In this document: one piece after another, positions 16,620-25,713 of the stretch
Layout of the letters: every line of letters starts with the position of its first letter
Position numbering within the stretch: position 1 is the stretch's first letter
Source: IMCC26077 sp964418325
GTDB taxonomy: Bacteria > Actinomycetota > Actinomycetes > Nanopelagicales > Nanopelagicaceae
Length of the DNA: 64,000 nucleotides
Assembly (NCBI GenBank): GCA_964418325.1
Contig: CAYQLC010000006.1
Span: forward strand, 1 to 64,000
Direction of reading: 5' to 3'
Made by a program: the position numbers and the translations under genes
Notes under the pieces: generated by a model
The model's database searches: none
What the model saw: the letters and a program-made list of their open reading frames with translations, nothing else
What the model was told of the DNA's origin: nothing

Positions 16620-18223
16620 TTAGATTTCACAACGTGACTTTGGTCTATCCATATGTGCAGAGAACTATCTTCGAAGATCTCTCCTTTGAAGTTCCTGAGG
16701 GAGAGTTCGTGCTTGTTATGGGAGATACCGGTGCAGGCAAGTCCACGCTCTTGAAGTTAATGAATGGCCTAGTACCACATCACACTGGTGGGATTTTTTC
16801 CGGCACGATTACTGTTGATGGCAAAGATACCGCGCTGCACAAGCCACGTGATCTCGTCGATCTCATCGCAATCGTCGGTCAGAATCCCGCTCTAGGTTTT
16901 GTGACTGATACGGTCGAAGAAGAATTGGTCTTTGGCATGGAATCTCTCGGCGTGCCTGCAGACGTCATGCGCAAACGCGTCGAAGATATGTTGGATTTGC
17001 TTGCCCTTGCACCCTTGCGAAATCGAAAACTTAGTTCTCTTAGCGGTGGTGAAGCCCAACGGGTTGCTATTGCCTCGGTCCTAACGATGAATCCGAAGAT
17101 TCTTCTTCTCGATGAACCAACAAGCGCTCTCGATCCAATTGCTGCCGAAGAGGTTTTAGCGACGCTATCGCGATTAGTCCACGACTTAGGAATCACCATT
17201 GTCATTGCCGAACATAAACTTGAACGGGTGCTGCAATTTGTTGATCGAGTAATCTATGTTCGCAACGAGCGAGAGGTCACTGTTGGGTTTCCGCAGGAGG
17301 TTCTCAGAGAGTCGAAACTAGCTCCCCCAATCGTCCACCTTTCACGAGCGCTCTCGAGCAGCGAAGTTCCACTCACTGTTCGAGATGCCCGCAGACAACT
17401 GGGGAACTTCGCAACAACCTTGACACCACCCGAACCAGTCAAGCTCCCCGTAGCTTCGCGAGCGCTACTGGAAATCGTGGGTGCGACCGTCAAGTATGGA
17501 AATGCCGTTGCCTTGAAAGAGGTATCGCTCTCAATCTTTCCCGGTGAGATTGTCGCAATCATGGGGCGCAACGGCGCGGGTAAATCCACGCTCCTTACGA
17601 GCATGGTTGGTTTACGAGAACTTCATCGTGGTGTGATTCGGCTATGCGATGTCGACCCACGCTCGCTCAAAGGAAAAGATCTCATAAGCAAGGTGGGTTT
17701 TGTTCCGCAAGAGGCTAGCGATCTGCTCTACGCGCAGAGCGTCGAGGAAGAACTCCGGCATAGCGATAAAGACAATCTCGTGACATCAGGTACAACTGCC
17801 GCACTTCTCAGACGCCTTTTGCCGGAGGTTGATCCAATGGTGCATCCACGAGATCTATCCGAGGGTGAGCGACTCTGTCTAGTGTTAGCGATCGTCCTTG
17901 CAAACAATCCGCCGTTGCTGGTTCTCGATGAGCCAACGCGCGGTCTTGATTATCAAGCCAAAACAAGACTTGTGGACGCTATTCGAGAGTGTACGAATCC
18001 CCATTCTGCGGTGATTCTTGCCTCCCATGATGTGGAATTAGTCGCCGAAGTTGCCACCAGAGTTGTCGTTCTTGCCGATGGAGAGGTAGTTGCAGATGGA
18101 GCTGCAGGAGAGATTCTCACCTCCTCCCCTGCCTTTGCCCCTCAAGTAGCAAAAGTTCTTGCGCCGGCAAAATGGCTTACGGTTAGTGAAGTGCTCCGAT
18201 CATTGGGGAAAATCGCTCCATGA
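16616..18223 (+). CDS. ecfA: ECF transporter ATPase, fused EcfA1-EcfA2
   Basis: Both ATPase subunits of the ECF importer in one 535-residue chain. Domain 1 (about 1-270): Walker A GDTGAGKST, signature LSGGEAQRVAI, Walker B ILLLDEPTSALD, switch His in IAEHKLE. Domain 2 (about 285-535): Walker A GRNGAGKST, a variant signature LSEGERLCLV, Walker B LLVLDEPTRGLD, His in ASHDVEL. The variant signature in domain 2 suggests one of the two ATP sites may be weaker. The stop overlaps the S-component start by four bases. Confidence 0.93.
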   Translation: MIRFHNVTLVYPYVQRTIFEDLSFEVPEGEFVLVMGDTGAGKSTLLKLMNGLVPHHTGGIFSGTITVDGKDTALHKPRDLVDLIAIVGQNPALGFVTDTVEEELVFGMESLGVPADVMRKRVEDMLDLLALAPLRNRKLSSLSGGEAQRVAIASVLTMNPKILLLDEPTSALDPIAAEEVLATLSRLVHDLGITIVIAEHKLERVLQFVDRVIYVRNEREVTVGFPQEVLRESKLAPPIVHLSRALSSSEVPLTVRDARRQLGNFATTLTPPEPVKLPVASRALLEIVGATVKYGNAVALKEVSLSIFPGEIVAIMGRNGAGKSTLLTSMVGLRELHRGVIRLCDVDPRSLKGKDLISKVGFVPQEASDLLYAQSVEEELRHSDKDNLVTSGTTAALLRRLLPEVDPMVHPRDLSEGERLCLVLAIVLANNPPLLVLDEPTRGLDYQAKTRLVDAIRECTNPHSAVILASHDVELVAEVATRVVVLADGEVVADGAAGEILTSSPAFAPQVAKVLAPAKWLTVSEVLRSLGKIAP

Positions 18224-19014
18224 AGAGAGAACGCTTATCTTCGCTTGTGATTTTATTAGCAACAATTATCGGATTTATCGCATTCACGTGGCCGCTGTTC
18301 ATCGCAGCGGAAAATGACAGCGCTGCACGTTGGTTATTTATTGGACTGATGCCGTTAGTAACGATAATCCTCATCATTGAAATCACCACTGGTCAACTGA
18401 ATGTGAAGACCTTGGCATTCCTTGGCGTGCTAAGCGCAACGGGTGCTGCCTTGCGCGCAATTGGCGCCGGAGCCGTGGGGCTCGAACCAATTTGGTTCCT
18501 GATAATTATTGGTGGTAGAGCGCTGGGCAAACGTTTTGGTTTTATCTTGGGATTGACGACGATGTTGGCGTCCGCATTACTCACTGGAGGCGTCGGTCCA
18601 TGGCTTGCCTTCCAAATGATGTGCGCAGCTTGGATCGGTTGGGGTGCTGGAGCGCTTCCCGTCATGGGATTCAAACGATTCCAACAACTCTTCGAAATGG
18701 GAGCGCTTGCTATTTATGGCGCGATAACAGCGCTGCTTTTTGGCGCCATGATGGATCTGCAACTTTGGCCATGGATTGCCGCACCCGCCACATCAATCGC
18801 TTACATACCTGGCGATAGCGTGGTCGAAAACTTACAGCGATTTCTAGTTTTCCATTTTGCTACTGCACTGGCTTGGGACATACCTCGGGCGATTTTCAAC
18901 GTGGTTCTCATCTTGCTCTTGGGTCGACCAATTCTCAATGCGCTACGGCGAGCACTTCGACGTGGAAATGTAGTCTTTACTCGCGAACGCGAGCGGGAAC
19001 AAATGGTGGTTTGA
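18220..19014 (+). CDS. ECF transporter S component, probably for cobalamin
   Basis: A 264-residue membrane protein with about six helices, the substrate-binding subunit of the importer. It carries LEPIWFLIIIGGRALGKRFGF, seen here as EPIWFLIIIGGRALG, and MMCAAWIGWGAGALP, typical of actinobacterial S components in SCO2322-type loci. Cobalamin is inferred as substrate from the upstream B12 riboswitch; the sequence alone does not prove it. Its 3' end overlaps the convergent gcvT end by 38 bp. Confidence 0.85.
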   Translation: MKRERLSSLVILLATIIGFIAFTWPLFIAAENDSAARWLFIGLMPLVTIILIIEITTGQLNVKTLAFLGVLSATGAALRAIGAGAVGLEPIWFLIIIGGRALGKRFGFILGLTTMLASALLTGGVGPWLAFQMMCAAWIGWGAGALPVMGFKRFQQLFEMGALAIYGAITALLFGAMMDLQLWPWIAAPATSIAYIPGDSVVENLQRFLVFHFATALAWDIPRAIFNVVLILLLGRPILNALRRALRRGNVVFTREREREQMVV

Positions 19015-20083
19015 CAACTACCGCCCCAAGAGCACGCCCTCGAACATCAACCACTAAATGTTCGCCAACCTCAATACCGGCTTCAATCAAAGCAAGTGCG
19101 ATTCCCTCTTTGAGTGTGGGCGAGAAAGTTCCACTCGTCACCTCACCGACAACCGCGCCCACGGTATTACGAACCAACATTCCAGCCCGAGGAATTCCGC
19201 GATCGGTAAGTAACAAACCACGCAAGAGGCGATCCACTCCCTTTGCTTGTTGTATTCGAAGGGCTTGATGTCCATGAAAAGATTTTTTCTTCCACCCAAC
19301 TGCCCAGCCGAGGTTTGCATCTAATGGCGAGATATCAAGGCTCAATTCATGTCCATGTAACGGGTATCCCATTTCAGTGCGCAGAGTGTCTCGTGCACCC
19401 AAGCCCGCGATTTTTCCGCCAAGTCCCAAAACTGCTCTACTGAGCTCATTCCATAACTCAATCGCAATCTCCCGCGGCGGGAGTAATTCATAACCGCGCT
19501 CACCGGAGTATCCCGTTCGACAAAGCGTGAATTCAACTCCTCCAAAAATTACTCTAGAGAAAGACATATACTCCAAAGACGCTTCAAGACCTATTTGGGT
19601 CAGCACTTGGTGTGATAGCGGGCCTTGCACAGCAATGACTGCAAAGTCTTGATGGCGATTGGTGATTTGTAATCCGAGTTGATCCTGTGTGCACTTGTCA
19701 GTAAGAAGAGTGAATACTTCTTTTGAATTCGCCGCATTGGGAATTATGAAAATTTCATCATCGCTTAAGCAATAGATGATGACATCATCAATAACCCCTC
19801 CTTCCGATGAGCAGAGCAACGAGTACTGCGCCTGGCCCGCATTGATTTTTTCGAGGTCATTGGTGAAGATTTCGTTGATCCAAGCCTTCGCCCCAGTACC
19901 GACCACTGAAATCTTGCCCAGATGCGACACATCGAATATGCCAACCCGTTCACGCACTGCCTCGTGCTCGGAGAGCGTGCCACCACCCACTGGCGCTGGG
20001 TACTCCAAAGGCATCTGCCATCCCGCGAAGTCGCCCAACTTAGCCCCTAGAGCACGATGCGCTCCAAGCAATGGCGATTCCAT
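18977..20083 (-). CDS. gcvT: Aminomethyltransferase (glycine cleavage T protein)
   Basis: Moves the aminomethyl group carried on lipoyl-GcvH to tetrahydrofolate, releasing ammonia. The 368-residue length is normal. Family landmarks include FDVSHLGKISV, VQGPLSHQVL, RTGYSGERGYEL and DTLRTEMGYPLHG, and the C-terminal domain GEVTSGTFSPTLKEGIAL. The other glycine cleavage genes (gcvH, gcvP) are outside the window, but lpd and the lipoyl synthesis genes lie nearby. The start ATG 20083 has a leaderless promoter (TAAGTT). Confidence 0.93.
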   Translation of the reverse strand: MESPLLGAHRALGAKLGDFAGWQMPLEYPAPVGGGTLSEHEAVRERVGIFDVSHLGKISVVGTGAKAWINEIFTNDLEKINAGQAQYSLLCSSEGGVIDDVIIYCLSDDEIFIIPNAANSKEVFTLLTDKCTQDQLGLQITNRHQDFAVIAVQGPLSHQVLTQIGLEASLEYMSFSRVIFGGVEFTLCRTGYSGERGYELLPPREIAIELWNELSRAVLGLGGKIAGLGARDTLRTEMGYPLHGHELSLDISPLDANLGWAVGWKKKSFHGHQALRIQQAKGVDRLLRGLLLTDRGIPRAGMLVRNTVGAVVGEVTSGTFSPTLKEGIALALIEAGIEVGEHLVVDVRGRALGAVVVKPPFVPARVRE

Positions 20084-20089
20084 ATCCGC

Positions 20090-20095
20090 AACTTA
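20090..20095 (-). promoter_or_regulatory. -10 element for leaderless gcvT transcript
   Basis: TAAGTT lies 6 nt before the gcvT ATG. The divergent pepA -10 is at 20107, so two back-to-back leaderless promoters share 35 nt. Confidence 0.45.
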
Positions 20096-20106
20096 CCGCG
20101 AATCGT

Positions 20107-20112
20107 TAGGCT
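20107..20112 (+). promoter_or_regulatory. -10 element for leaderless pepA transcript
   Basis: TAGGCT lies 6 nt before the pepA ATG; the same hexamer precedes four other genes in the window. Confidence 0.5.
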
Positions 20113-20118
20113 CCTCGC

Positions 20119-21612
20119 ATGACAACAGCGACGACACACTCAACCAAGCTGACCTTGGGAGCACCTGGAAAGAGCGAGCCATTAGTTGTGGGGTACTCCA
20201 TTACCAAGAGAAGTTCTGACGCGAGTTTGTCGCTCTCACACAGCTCTAATTCACTGAGTGCAGAAAGTGCTAGATGGCTGAAAAAGGCCCTCGAAAGCAC
20301 TCGGGTAACGGGGGATGCTGATGAAACACGTTCATTGACTGATCCCTCTGGTCGACTCATAGTCGCAACTGCAATTCCGAAAAAAGGTGATCTTGAAGCG
20401 CTCCGCAGAGCGGCCGGTGCAGCAGCTCGCGCCCTTTTCGGACATGCACATATCACCTTTGCCATGGATGTTTTGGGCGCTGACGAGCTTGCCGCTGTTG
20501 CAGAAGGAGCACTTCTTGGCTCCTACCAGTTTCATCAATTCAAAGGTGATACGAAGAATCCACAACGACTAGAGCGCATCACCATCGCTCCAGGTCGTTC
20601 CATTAAAAATGGTGCACAAGTAATCAAACGTTCTGAAATTATCGTTAATAGAGTTCTCATGGTCCGCGATCTGATCAATATGCCACCGAGCTATCTCACT
20701 CCAGAGAAGTTCGTGTCAATTGTCAAAAGCAAACTTCCTGCTTCGATTAAAGCAACTGTAAAAACTGACACGCAATTACGAAGTGAGGGCTTCGGAGGAA
20801 TTGTTGCCGTAGGGCAAGGGTCGGCAAATCCCCCACGACTACTCCATCTTTCGTACCGACCAAAGAAAGCACGAAAAAAATTTGCCTATGTAGGAAAGGG
20901 AATCACCTTCGATACGGGTGGTCTTGCCTTAAAGCCTGCGCAAGGCATGGAAGCCATGAAATCAGATATGAGTGGTGCAGCGGCAGTTGTTGGAGCGATC
21001 ATGGCGATAGCTGAATTGCAGTTACCCGTAGCGATAGATGCATGGGCGCCACTTGCAGAGAATATGGTGAGCGAGTCAGCCACTCGCCCGAGTGATGTCA
21101 TCACTATGTACGGTGGAAAAACTGTTGAGGTGTTGAATCCCGATGCCGAGGGGCGGCTTATTCTCGCGGATGTATTGGTTCGAGCAGTGGAAGTAACGAA
21201 AGATCTCGATGGCATTATTGATGTCGCCACGTTGACTGGCGCGCAAATCGTTGCTCTGGGCAAAAGGACAGCCGCTGTGATGGGCAATGATGAGAACTTC
21301 CGAGATCGTTTCTTGAGCGTGGCTAAGAGCGCCGGGGAGAGCTTCTGGCCGATGCCGCTACCTGAAGAGTTGCGCCCATCCCTGGATTCTCCAACGGCTG
21401 ACCTGGCCAATATCGGTGAGCGGATGGGAGGAATGTTGGTGGCAGGCCTTTTCTTGCGAGAGTTCGTTCCTGCCGATCTACCCTGGCTCCACCTCGATAT
21501 TGCCGGGCCCTCCTTCAACGAGGACCAGCCTCACGGGTACACCCCAGTGGGCGGAGTGGGCTTCGCCCTCCGCTCGTTGGTCCACCTCGCCGAGGTCACG
21601 GGCACCCGCTGA
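20119..21612 (+). CDS. pepA: Leucyl aminopeptidase (M17 family)
   Basis: Two-metal aminopeptidase that removes N-terminal residues in peptide turnover. The 497-residue protein has the usual two domains. The C-terminal catalytic part carries FDTGGLALKPAQGMEAMKSD (metal and catalytic Lys) and NPDAEGRLILADVL (metal Asp/Glu and catalytic Arg), where the family usually has NTDAEGRL. The N-terminal domain is more variable. It starts at ATG 20119, 35 nt from the divergent gcvT start. Confidence 0.95.
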   Translation: MTTATTHSTKLTLGAPGKSEPLVVGYSITKRSSDASLSLSHSSNSLSAESARWLKKALESTRVTGDADETRSLTDPSGRLIVATAIPKKGDLEALRRAAGAAARALFGHAHITFAMDVLGADELAAVAEGALLGSYQFHQFKGDTKNPQRLERITIAPGRSIKNGAQVIKRSEIIVNRVLMVRDLINMPPSYLTPEKFVSIVKSKLPASIKATVKTDTQLRSEGFGGIVAVGQGSANPPRLLHLSYRPKKARKKFAYVGKGITFDTGGLALKPAQGMEAMKSDMSGAAAVVGAIMAIAELQLPVAIDAWAPLAENMVSESATRPSDVITMYGGKTVEVLNPDAEGRLILADVLVRAVEVTKDLDGIIDVATLTGAQIVALGKRTAAVMGNDENFRDRFLSVAKSAGESFWPMPLPEELRPSLDSPTADLANIGERMGGMLVAGLFLREFVPADLPWLHLDIAGPSFNEDQPHGYTPVGGVGFALRSLVHLAEVTGTR

Positions 21613-21682
21613 GAGTGGGAAGATAGGGCCAGTAGTTGGCGAGATATTGAGCAGTACGCGTGGCGAGAGCGGAGTCAGATAA

Positions 21683-23047
21683 ATGTCCTTTGATGTAGTC
21701 ATCCTCGGTGGCGGCTCGGGCGGGTACGCATGCGCCCTTCGATCAGCTCAACTTGGTTTATCCGTGGCCTTGATTGAGGCAGGGAAATTAGGGGGAACCT
21801 GTCTGCATCGGGGTTGCATACCAACCAAAGCGCTCTTACATGCCGGCGAAATTGCAGACAACACAAGAGATGCCCATGAGTTTGGTGTCGTGGCTGAACT
21901 AGGTGGCATCGATATGCCAGGGGTGAACAACTACAAAGATGGTGTGATCTCCAAGCTATATAAAGGACTACAAGGTCTAGTGAAGAGTCGTGGCATCACC
22001 TTCATTGAGGGGCATGGCAAAGTTGTTTCGGCTAACACAGTCGAGGTGAATGGCGAAAAATACACGGGCAAGAACTTGGTACTTGCAACCGGCTCTTATC
22101 CAAAAACACTACCTGGTCTTGAAATCAATGGCACAACAATTGTGACTAGTGACCACGCGCTGACACTCGACTACGTACCAAAGAGCGTCATTGTTCTTGG
22201 TGGTGGCGTCATTGGATGTGAATTTGCCTCAGTATGGAAGTCATTTGGCTCAGATGTTCGCATCATTGAAGGTTTGCAACATTTAGTTCCACTCGAAGAT
22301 GAATCATCATCTAAATTATTGGAGCGGGCCTATCGTAAACGTGGAATTAATTTTGAACTCGGCGTCCGTTTCAAGAGCGCAACTCCTACCGCAAATGGCG
22401 TGAAAGTCGCACTTGAAGATGGTCGTGAATTTGAGGCAGATCTCCTGCTCGTCTCCATCGGTCGCGGTCCAACATCGGCTAATTTGGGGTATGAGGAGAT
22501 TGGTTTGGCAATGGATCGTGGATATGTCCTGGTCGATGAGAAATGTCGAACCAATGTTCCTGGCGTCTTTGCAGTAGGTGACTTAATTCCTACCCTCCAA
22601 CTGGCACACGTCGGATTTGGTGAGGGAATACTTGTTGCAGAAGAGATTGCTGGACTTAATCCGCGACCAATTAATTATGATGGTGTGCCTCGAGTAACGT
22701 ATTCAGAGCCCGAGGTTGCATCGGTTGGCTTGACCACTGCGCAGGCAAAAGAGCGCGGTCATGATGTCGTTGAGCTTATCTACGACCTAGCTGGAAATGG
22801 AAAGTCACAAATCTTGCGAACTTCAGGTTCAGTCAAATTAGTTGCTGAGAAGAATGGACCTGTTTTGGGCATTCACATGGTCGGATCCCGGGTTGGCGAA
22901 TTGCTCGCCGAGGCTCAATTGATTTTCAACTGGGAGGCGAGCGCCGATGATGTCGCTCCGTTGATTCATGCGCATCCCACCATGTCAGAGGCGATGGGCG
23001 AGGCCCATTTGGCTCTAGCCGGCAAGCCATTGCACGCCCACGGATAG
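21683..23047 (+). CDS. lpd: Dihydrolipoyl dehydrogenase
   Basis: E3 flavoprotein that reoxidises dihydrolipoamide with NAD+ in 2-oxoacid dehydrogenase and glycine cleavage complexes. The 454-residue protein has FAD motif GGGSGGYACALRSAQLG, redox disulfide GTCLHRGCIPTK, NAD motif VLGGGVIGCEFAS, and the C-terminal HAHPTMSEAMGEA carrying the catalytic His-Glu pair contributed to the partner subunit. A GGAG site precedes the ATG. The E2 gene follows after 33 nt, and lipB/lipA lie 7 kb downstream. Confidence 0.96.
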   Translation: MSFDVVILGGGSGGYACALRSAQLGLSVALIEAGKLGGTCLHRGCIPTKALLHAGEIADNTRDAHEFGVVAELGGIDMPGVNNYKDGVISKLYKGLQGLVKSRGITFIEGHGKVVSANTVEVNGEKYTGKNLVLATGSYPKTLPGLEINGTTIVTSDHALTLDYVPKSVIVLGGGVIGCEFASVWKSFGSDVRIIEGLQHLVPLEDESSSKLLERAYRKRGINFELGVRFKSATPTANGVKVALEDGREFEADLLLVSIGRGPTSANLGYEEIGLAMDRGYVLVDEKCRTNVPGVFAVGDLIPTLQLAHVGFGEGILVAEEIAGLNPRPINYDGVPRVTYSEPEVASVGLTTAQAKERGHDVVELIYDLAGNGKSQILRTSGSVKLVAEKNGPVLGIHMVGSRVGELLAEAQLIFNWEASADDVAPLIHAHPTMSEAMGEAHLALAGKPLHAHG

Positions 23048-23080
23048 TTATTACGATTAGCCAGAGTAGAGGAGAAGTCG

Positions 23081-24809
23081 ATGTCATTTAATGTCGTGAT
23101 GCCAGCTCTTGGAGAGAGCGTTACTGAGGGCACCGTTACTCGTTGGCTTAAAAACGAGGGAGATCAGGTCGCGGTCGATGAGCCGCTCCTTGAGGTGTCT
23201 ACCGACAAAGTTGATACCGAGATTCCCTCCCCCGTGGCTGGAACCATTGCGAAAATCCTGGTTGCAGTAGATCAGACCGTNNNNNNNNNNNNNNNNNNNN
23301 NNNNNNNNNNNNNNNNNNNNNNNNNNNNNNNNNNNNNNNNNNNNNNNNNNNNNNNNNNNNNNNNNNNNNNNNNNNNNNNNTGTGACCCCTGCTGTGACCC
23401 CAGCTGCGAATAACTCAGCAGAGATAGTCGTCATGCCTGCACTTGGAGAGAGCGTGACTGAAGGAACTGTCACGCGATGGTTAAAGAACGTTGGCGATGC
23501 GATCGCTATGGATGAGGCCCTCCTCGAAGTTTCAACTGACAAAGTGGATACCGAAATTCCCTCACCTGTTGCTGGAACGGTCAGTGAGATCTTTGCTCCG
23601 GCAGATTCAGTTGTGCCAGTCGGTGGAAAACTTGCAGCTATTAGTGCAACGGGTTCGAAAAGCAGCGGTGCGAGTGCACCAGCAGCGAGCGCACCGGCAA
23701 CGCCACCGCCATCAACGCCTGCCCCTGCCCCTGCCCCTGCTGCCCCTGCTCCGGCACCACTGGCAACCCCCGCGCCTGCCCCAACACAGAGCATTCCGGC
23801 TCCGGCATCACGAGTGGAATCGGATTCTTATGTCACTCCACTTGTTCGAAAACTTGCTGCAGAGCTCAATGTCGATCTTGCCGCAATGTCGGGAACTGGA
23901 GTCGGTGGTCGAATTCGTAAGCAAGATGTTTACGATGCAGCAGAGCGTGCCCGAGCTGCGGCCGCAACCATCGCACCTGCGCCAACAACGTCAACAACGT
24001 CAACAAGCTCAACAACTCACGCTTCTGTCGTCGCGACCACTTCAGCATCCCCTGCGTCTGCTTCGGGTGGCACACCAATAGTTGCCTCGCCACTTCGAGG
24101 AACAAGTGTTCCTATGACTCGACTACGAAAAGTCATCGCTTCACGAATGGTGGAATCGCTTCAGACCTCCGCGCAACTCACCACCGTTATTGAAGTTGAT
24201 GTTACTAAAATCGCAAAACTACGTGCCAAAGCGAAGAGCGCTTTCCAAGAGCGTGAAGGTGTCAATCTCACATTCTTACCTTTCTTTGCAGTGGCAGTCT
24301 GCGAAGCCCTCAAGGCACATCCTGTAGTGAATGCATCAATAGATGGTGAGAACATCGTGTATCACGGCACTGAGAATTTGGGAATTGCCGTCGATACTGA
24401 ACGTGGACTACTTGTTCCAGTAATCAAAGATGCAGGCGACTTAAACCTGGGTGGACTAGCGCGTCGAATCAACGATGTTGCGCTGCGCACTCGGGATAGC
24501 AAGATCAACCCTGACGAATTAAGTGGCGGCACCTTTACTATCACCAACACCGGAAGTCGCGGCGCGCTCTTTGATACGCCAATCATCAATCAACCACAAG
24601 TTGCCATTCTTGGTATCGGGTCAATCGTCAAGCGCCCGGTTGTGATTACAGAAGCAGATGGAGAGGAGAAGATTGCCATTCGCTCCATGGTCTACTTGGC
24701 AATCTCATACGACCATCGAATCGTCGATGGCGCCGACGCTGCTCGCTTCTTAGGCACTCTCAAAGAGCGCTTGGAACTTGGTCGCTTCGAAGCAGACTTG
24801 GGTATCTAG
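23081..24809 (+). CDS. sucB: 2-Oxoacid dehydrogenase E2 (dihydrolipoamide acyltransferase), interrupted by gap
   Basis: Lipoyl-bearing core of a 2-oxoacid dehydrogenase complex. Two lipoyl domains are seen, one before the gap (lipoyl Lys in EVSTDKVDTEIPSP) and one after it (same motif). A Pro/Ala linker follows, then the E3-binding domain (YVTPLVRKLAAELNVDL) and the acyltransferase domain ending ISYDHRIVDGADAARFL with the catalytic His and Asp. The flanks of the gap are in different frames if it is taken as 100 nt, but the gap is a placeholder, so this is one gene and not a frameshift. Actinobacterial E2 of this type (DlaT/SucB) can serve pyruvate as well as 2-oxoglutarate dehydrogenase, so the symbol is provisional. 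Confidence 0.93.
23281..23380. other. Assembly gap (100 N) inside the E2 gene
   Basis: Placeholder gap between the first and second lipoyl domains. It probably removes the end of lipoyl domain 1 and its Pro/Ala linker, a repetitive, GC-rich stretch that is hard to assemble. A third lipoyl domain hidden here cannot be excluded. Confidence 0.99.
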
Positions 24810-24814
24810 TCGCT

Positions 24815-25699
24815 ATGTCACGGACTATCGCAGTCACGGGAGCATCGGGTCTTATTGGTTCAGCGTTGGTCGCTCATCTGCGCGACAAAGGTGACACCGT
24901 CATCAAATTAGTCAGACGCGAACCGCGTTCTAAAGATGAGGCCTTTTGGCATCCTATGGAAGGCAAAGTTGATCTTAACGCGCTCGAAGGAGTTGATTCC
25001 ATCGTCCATCTAGCCGGTGCAGGGGTTGGCGATAAACGCTGGAGCGCTGCATACAAAGGTGAAATTCTCAATTCCCGACTTTACGGAACAACAACGATTG
25101 CCAATGCTGCTGAACAACTAAAGATCAAATCCTTAATCTCTTCAAGCGCAATTGGTTGGTATGGCGAAACCGGCAACCGAGCTGTGACGGAAAATGATCG
25201 TGGTGGCGATGATTTCCTCGCGCATGTCTGTCTTGAGTGGGAGCGTGCAGCCGACGGTGCACCATCAGTGCGTACCGTTAAAATTCGAACTGGTCTCGTC
25301 CTAGATCCCACCGGTGGAGCGCTTGGCCGGATGATGCCGCTTTTTAAGTTTGGTCTCGGTGGAAAATTGGGTTCCGGAAAACAGTGGTGGTCATGGATCA
25401 CCATTCACGATCACGTTCGAGCCATCGATTATTTGATTGATAGCGATTTATCTGGGCCCGTTAACCTCACTGCACCTAATCCAGCAACCAATAGTGAGTT
25501 CACCGCCGCCCTCGCTCGCGCACTCAAACGTCCCGCGCTTTTGCCAGTACCAGGATTTGCACTCAAATTAACTCTAGGCGGATTCTCTACTGAAATTCTC
25601 GGCTCCAAGCGAGTACTTCCAGAGCGACTCAATGAAGCCGGTTTTTCCTTCGACTTCCCACACCTTGCTCCTGCCTTAGCAAAGTTAGCTACGCAGTAA
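24815..25699 (+). CDS. TIGR01777-family NAD(P)-dependent epimerase-like protein (SDR39U1)
   Basis: A 294-residue extended short-chain dehydrogenase fold. It has the N-terminal nucleotide motif TGASGLIGSALVAHL, the family block HLAGAGVGDKRWS, SSSAIGWYGETG with the catalytic Tyr, and a C-terminal DUF1731 region (LPVPGFALKLTLGG, LGSKRVLPERL). The homologue Rv2216 occupies the same place after the E2 gene in mycobacteria. It starts 5 nt after the E2 stop, so is co-transcribed. Its reaction is unknown. Confidence 0.88.
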   Translation: MSRTIAVTGASGLIGSALVAHLRDKGDTVIKLVRREPRSKDEAFWHPMEGKVDLNALEGVDSIVHLAGAGVGDKRWSAAYKGEILNSRLYGTTTIANAAEQLKIKSLISSSAIGWYGETGNRAVTENDRGGDDFLAHVCLEWERAADGAPSVRTVKIRTGLVLDPTGGALGRMMPLFKFGLGGKLGSGKQWWSWITIHDHVRAIDYLIDSDLSGPVNLTAPNPATNSEFTAALARALKRPALLPVPGFALKLTLGGFSTEILGSKRVLPERLNEAGFSFDFPHLAPALAKLATQ

Positions 25700-25713
25700 C
25701 GATTATCTTTGTT

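Noticed and set aside
23491..24105. Gln/His/Leu-rich frames opposite or within the E2 linker
   Set aside because: They are off-frame reads of the Pro/Ala-rich linker with biased composition, not genes.
23081..24809. Apparent frameshift in the E2 gene (flanks of the gap in different frames)
   Set aside because: The gap is a 100-N placeholder of unknown length, so frame across it means nothing; both flanks are intact parts of one E2 protein.
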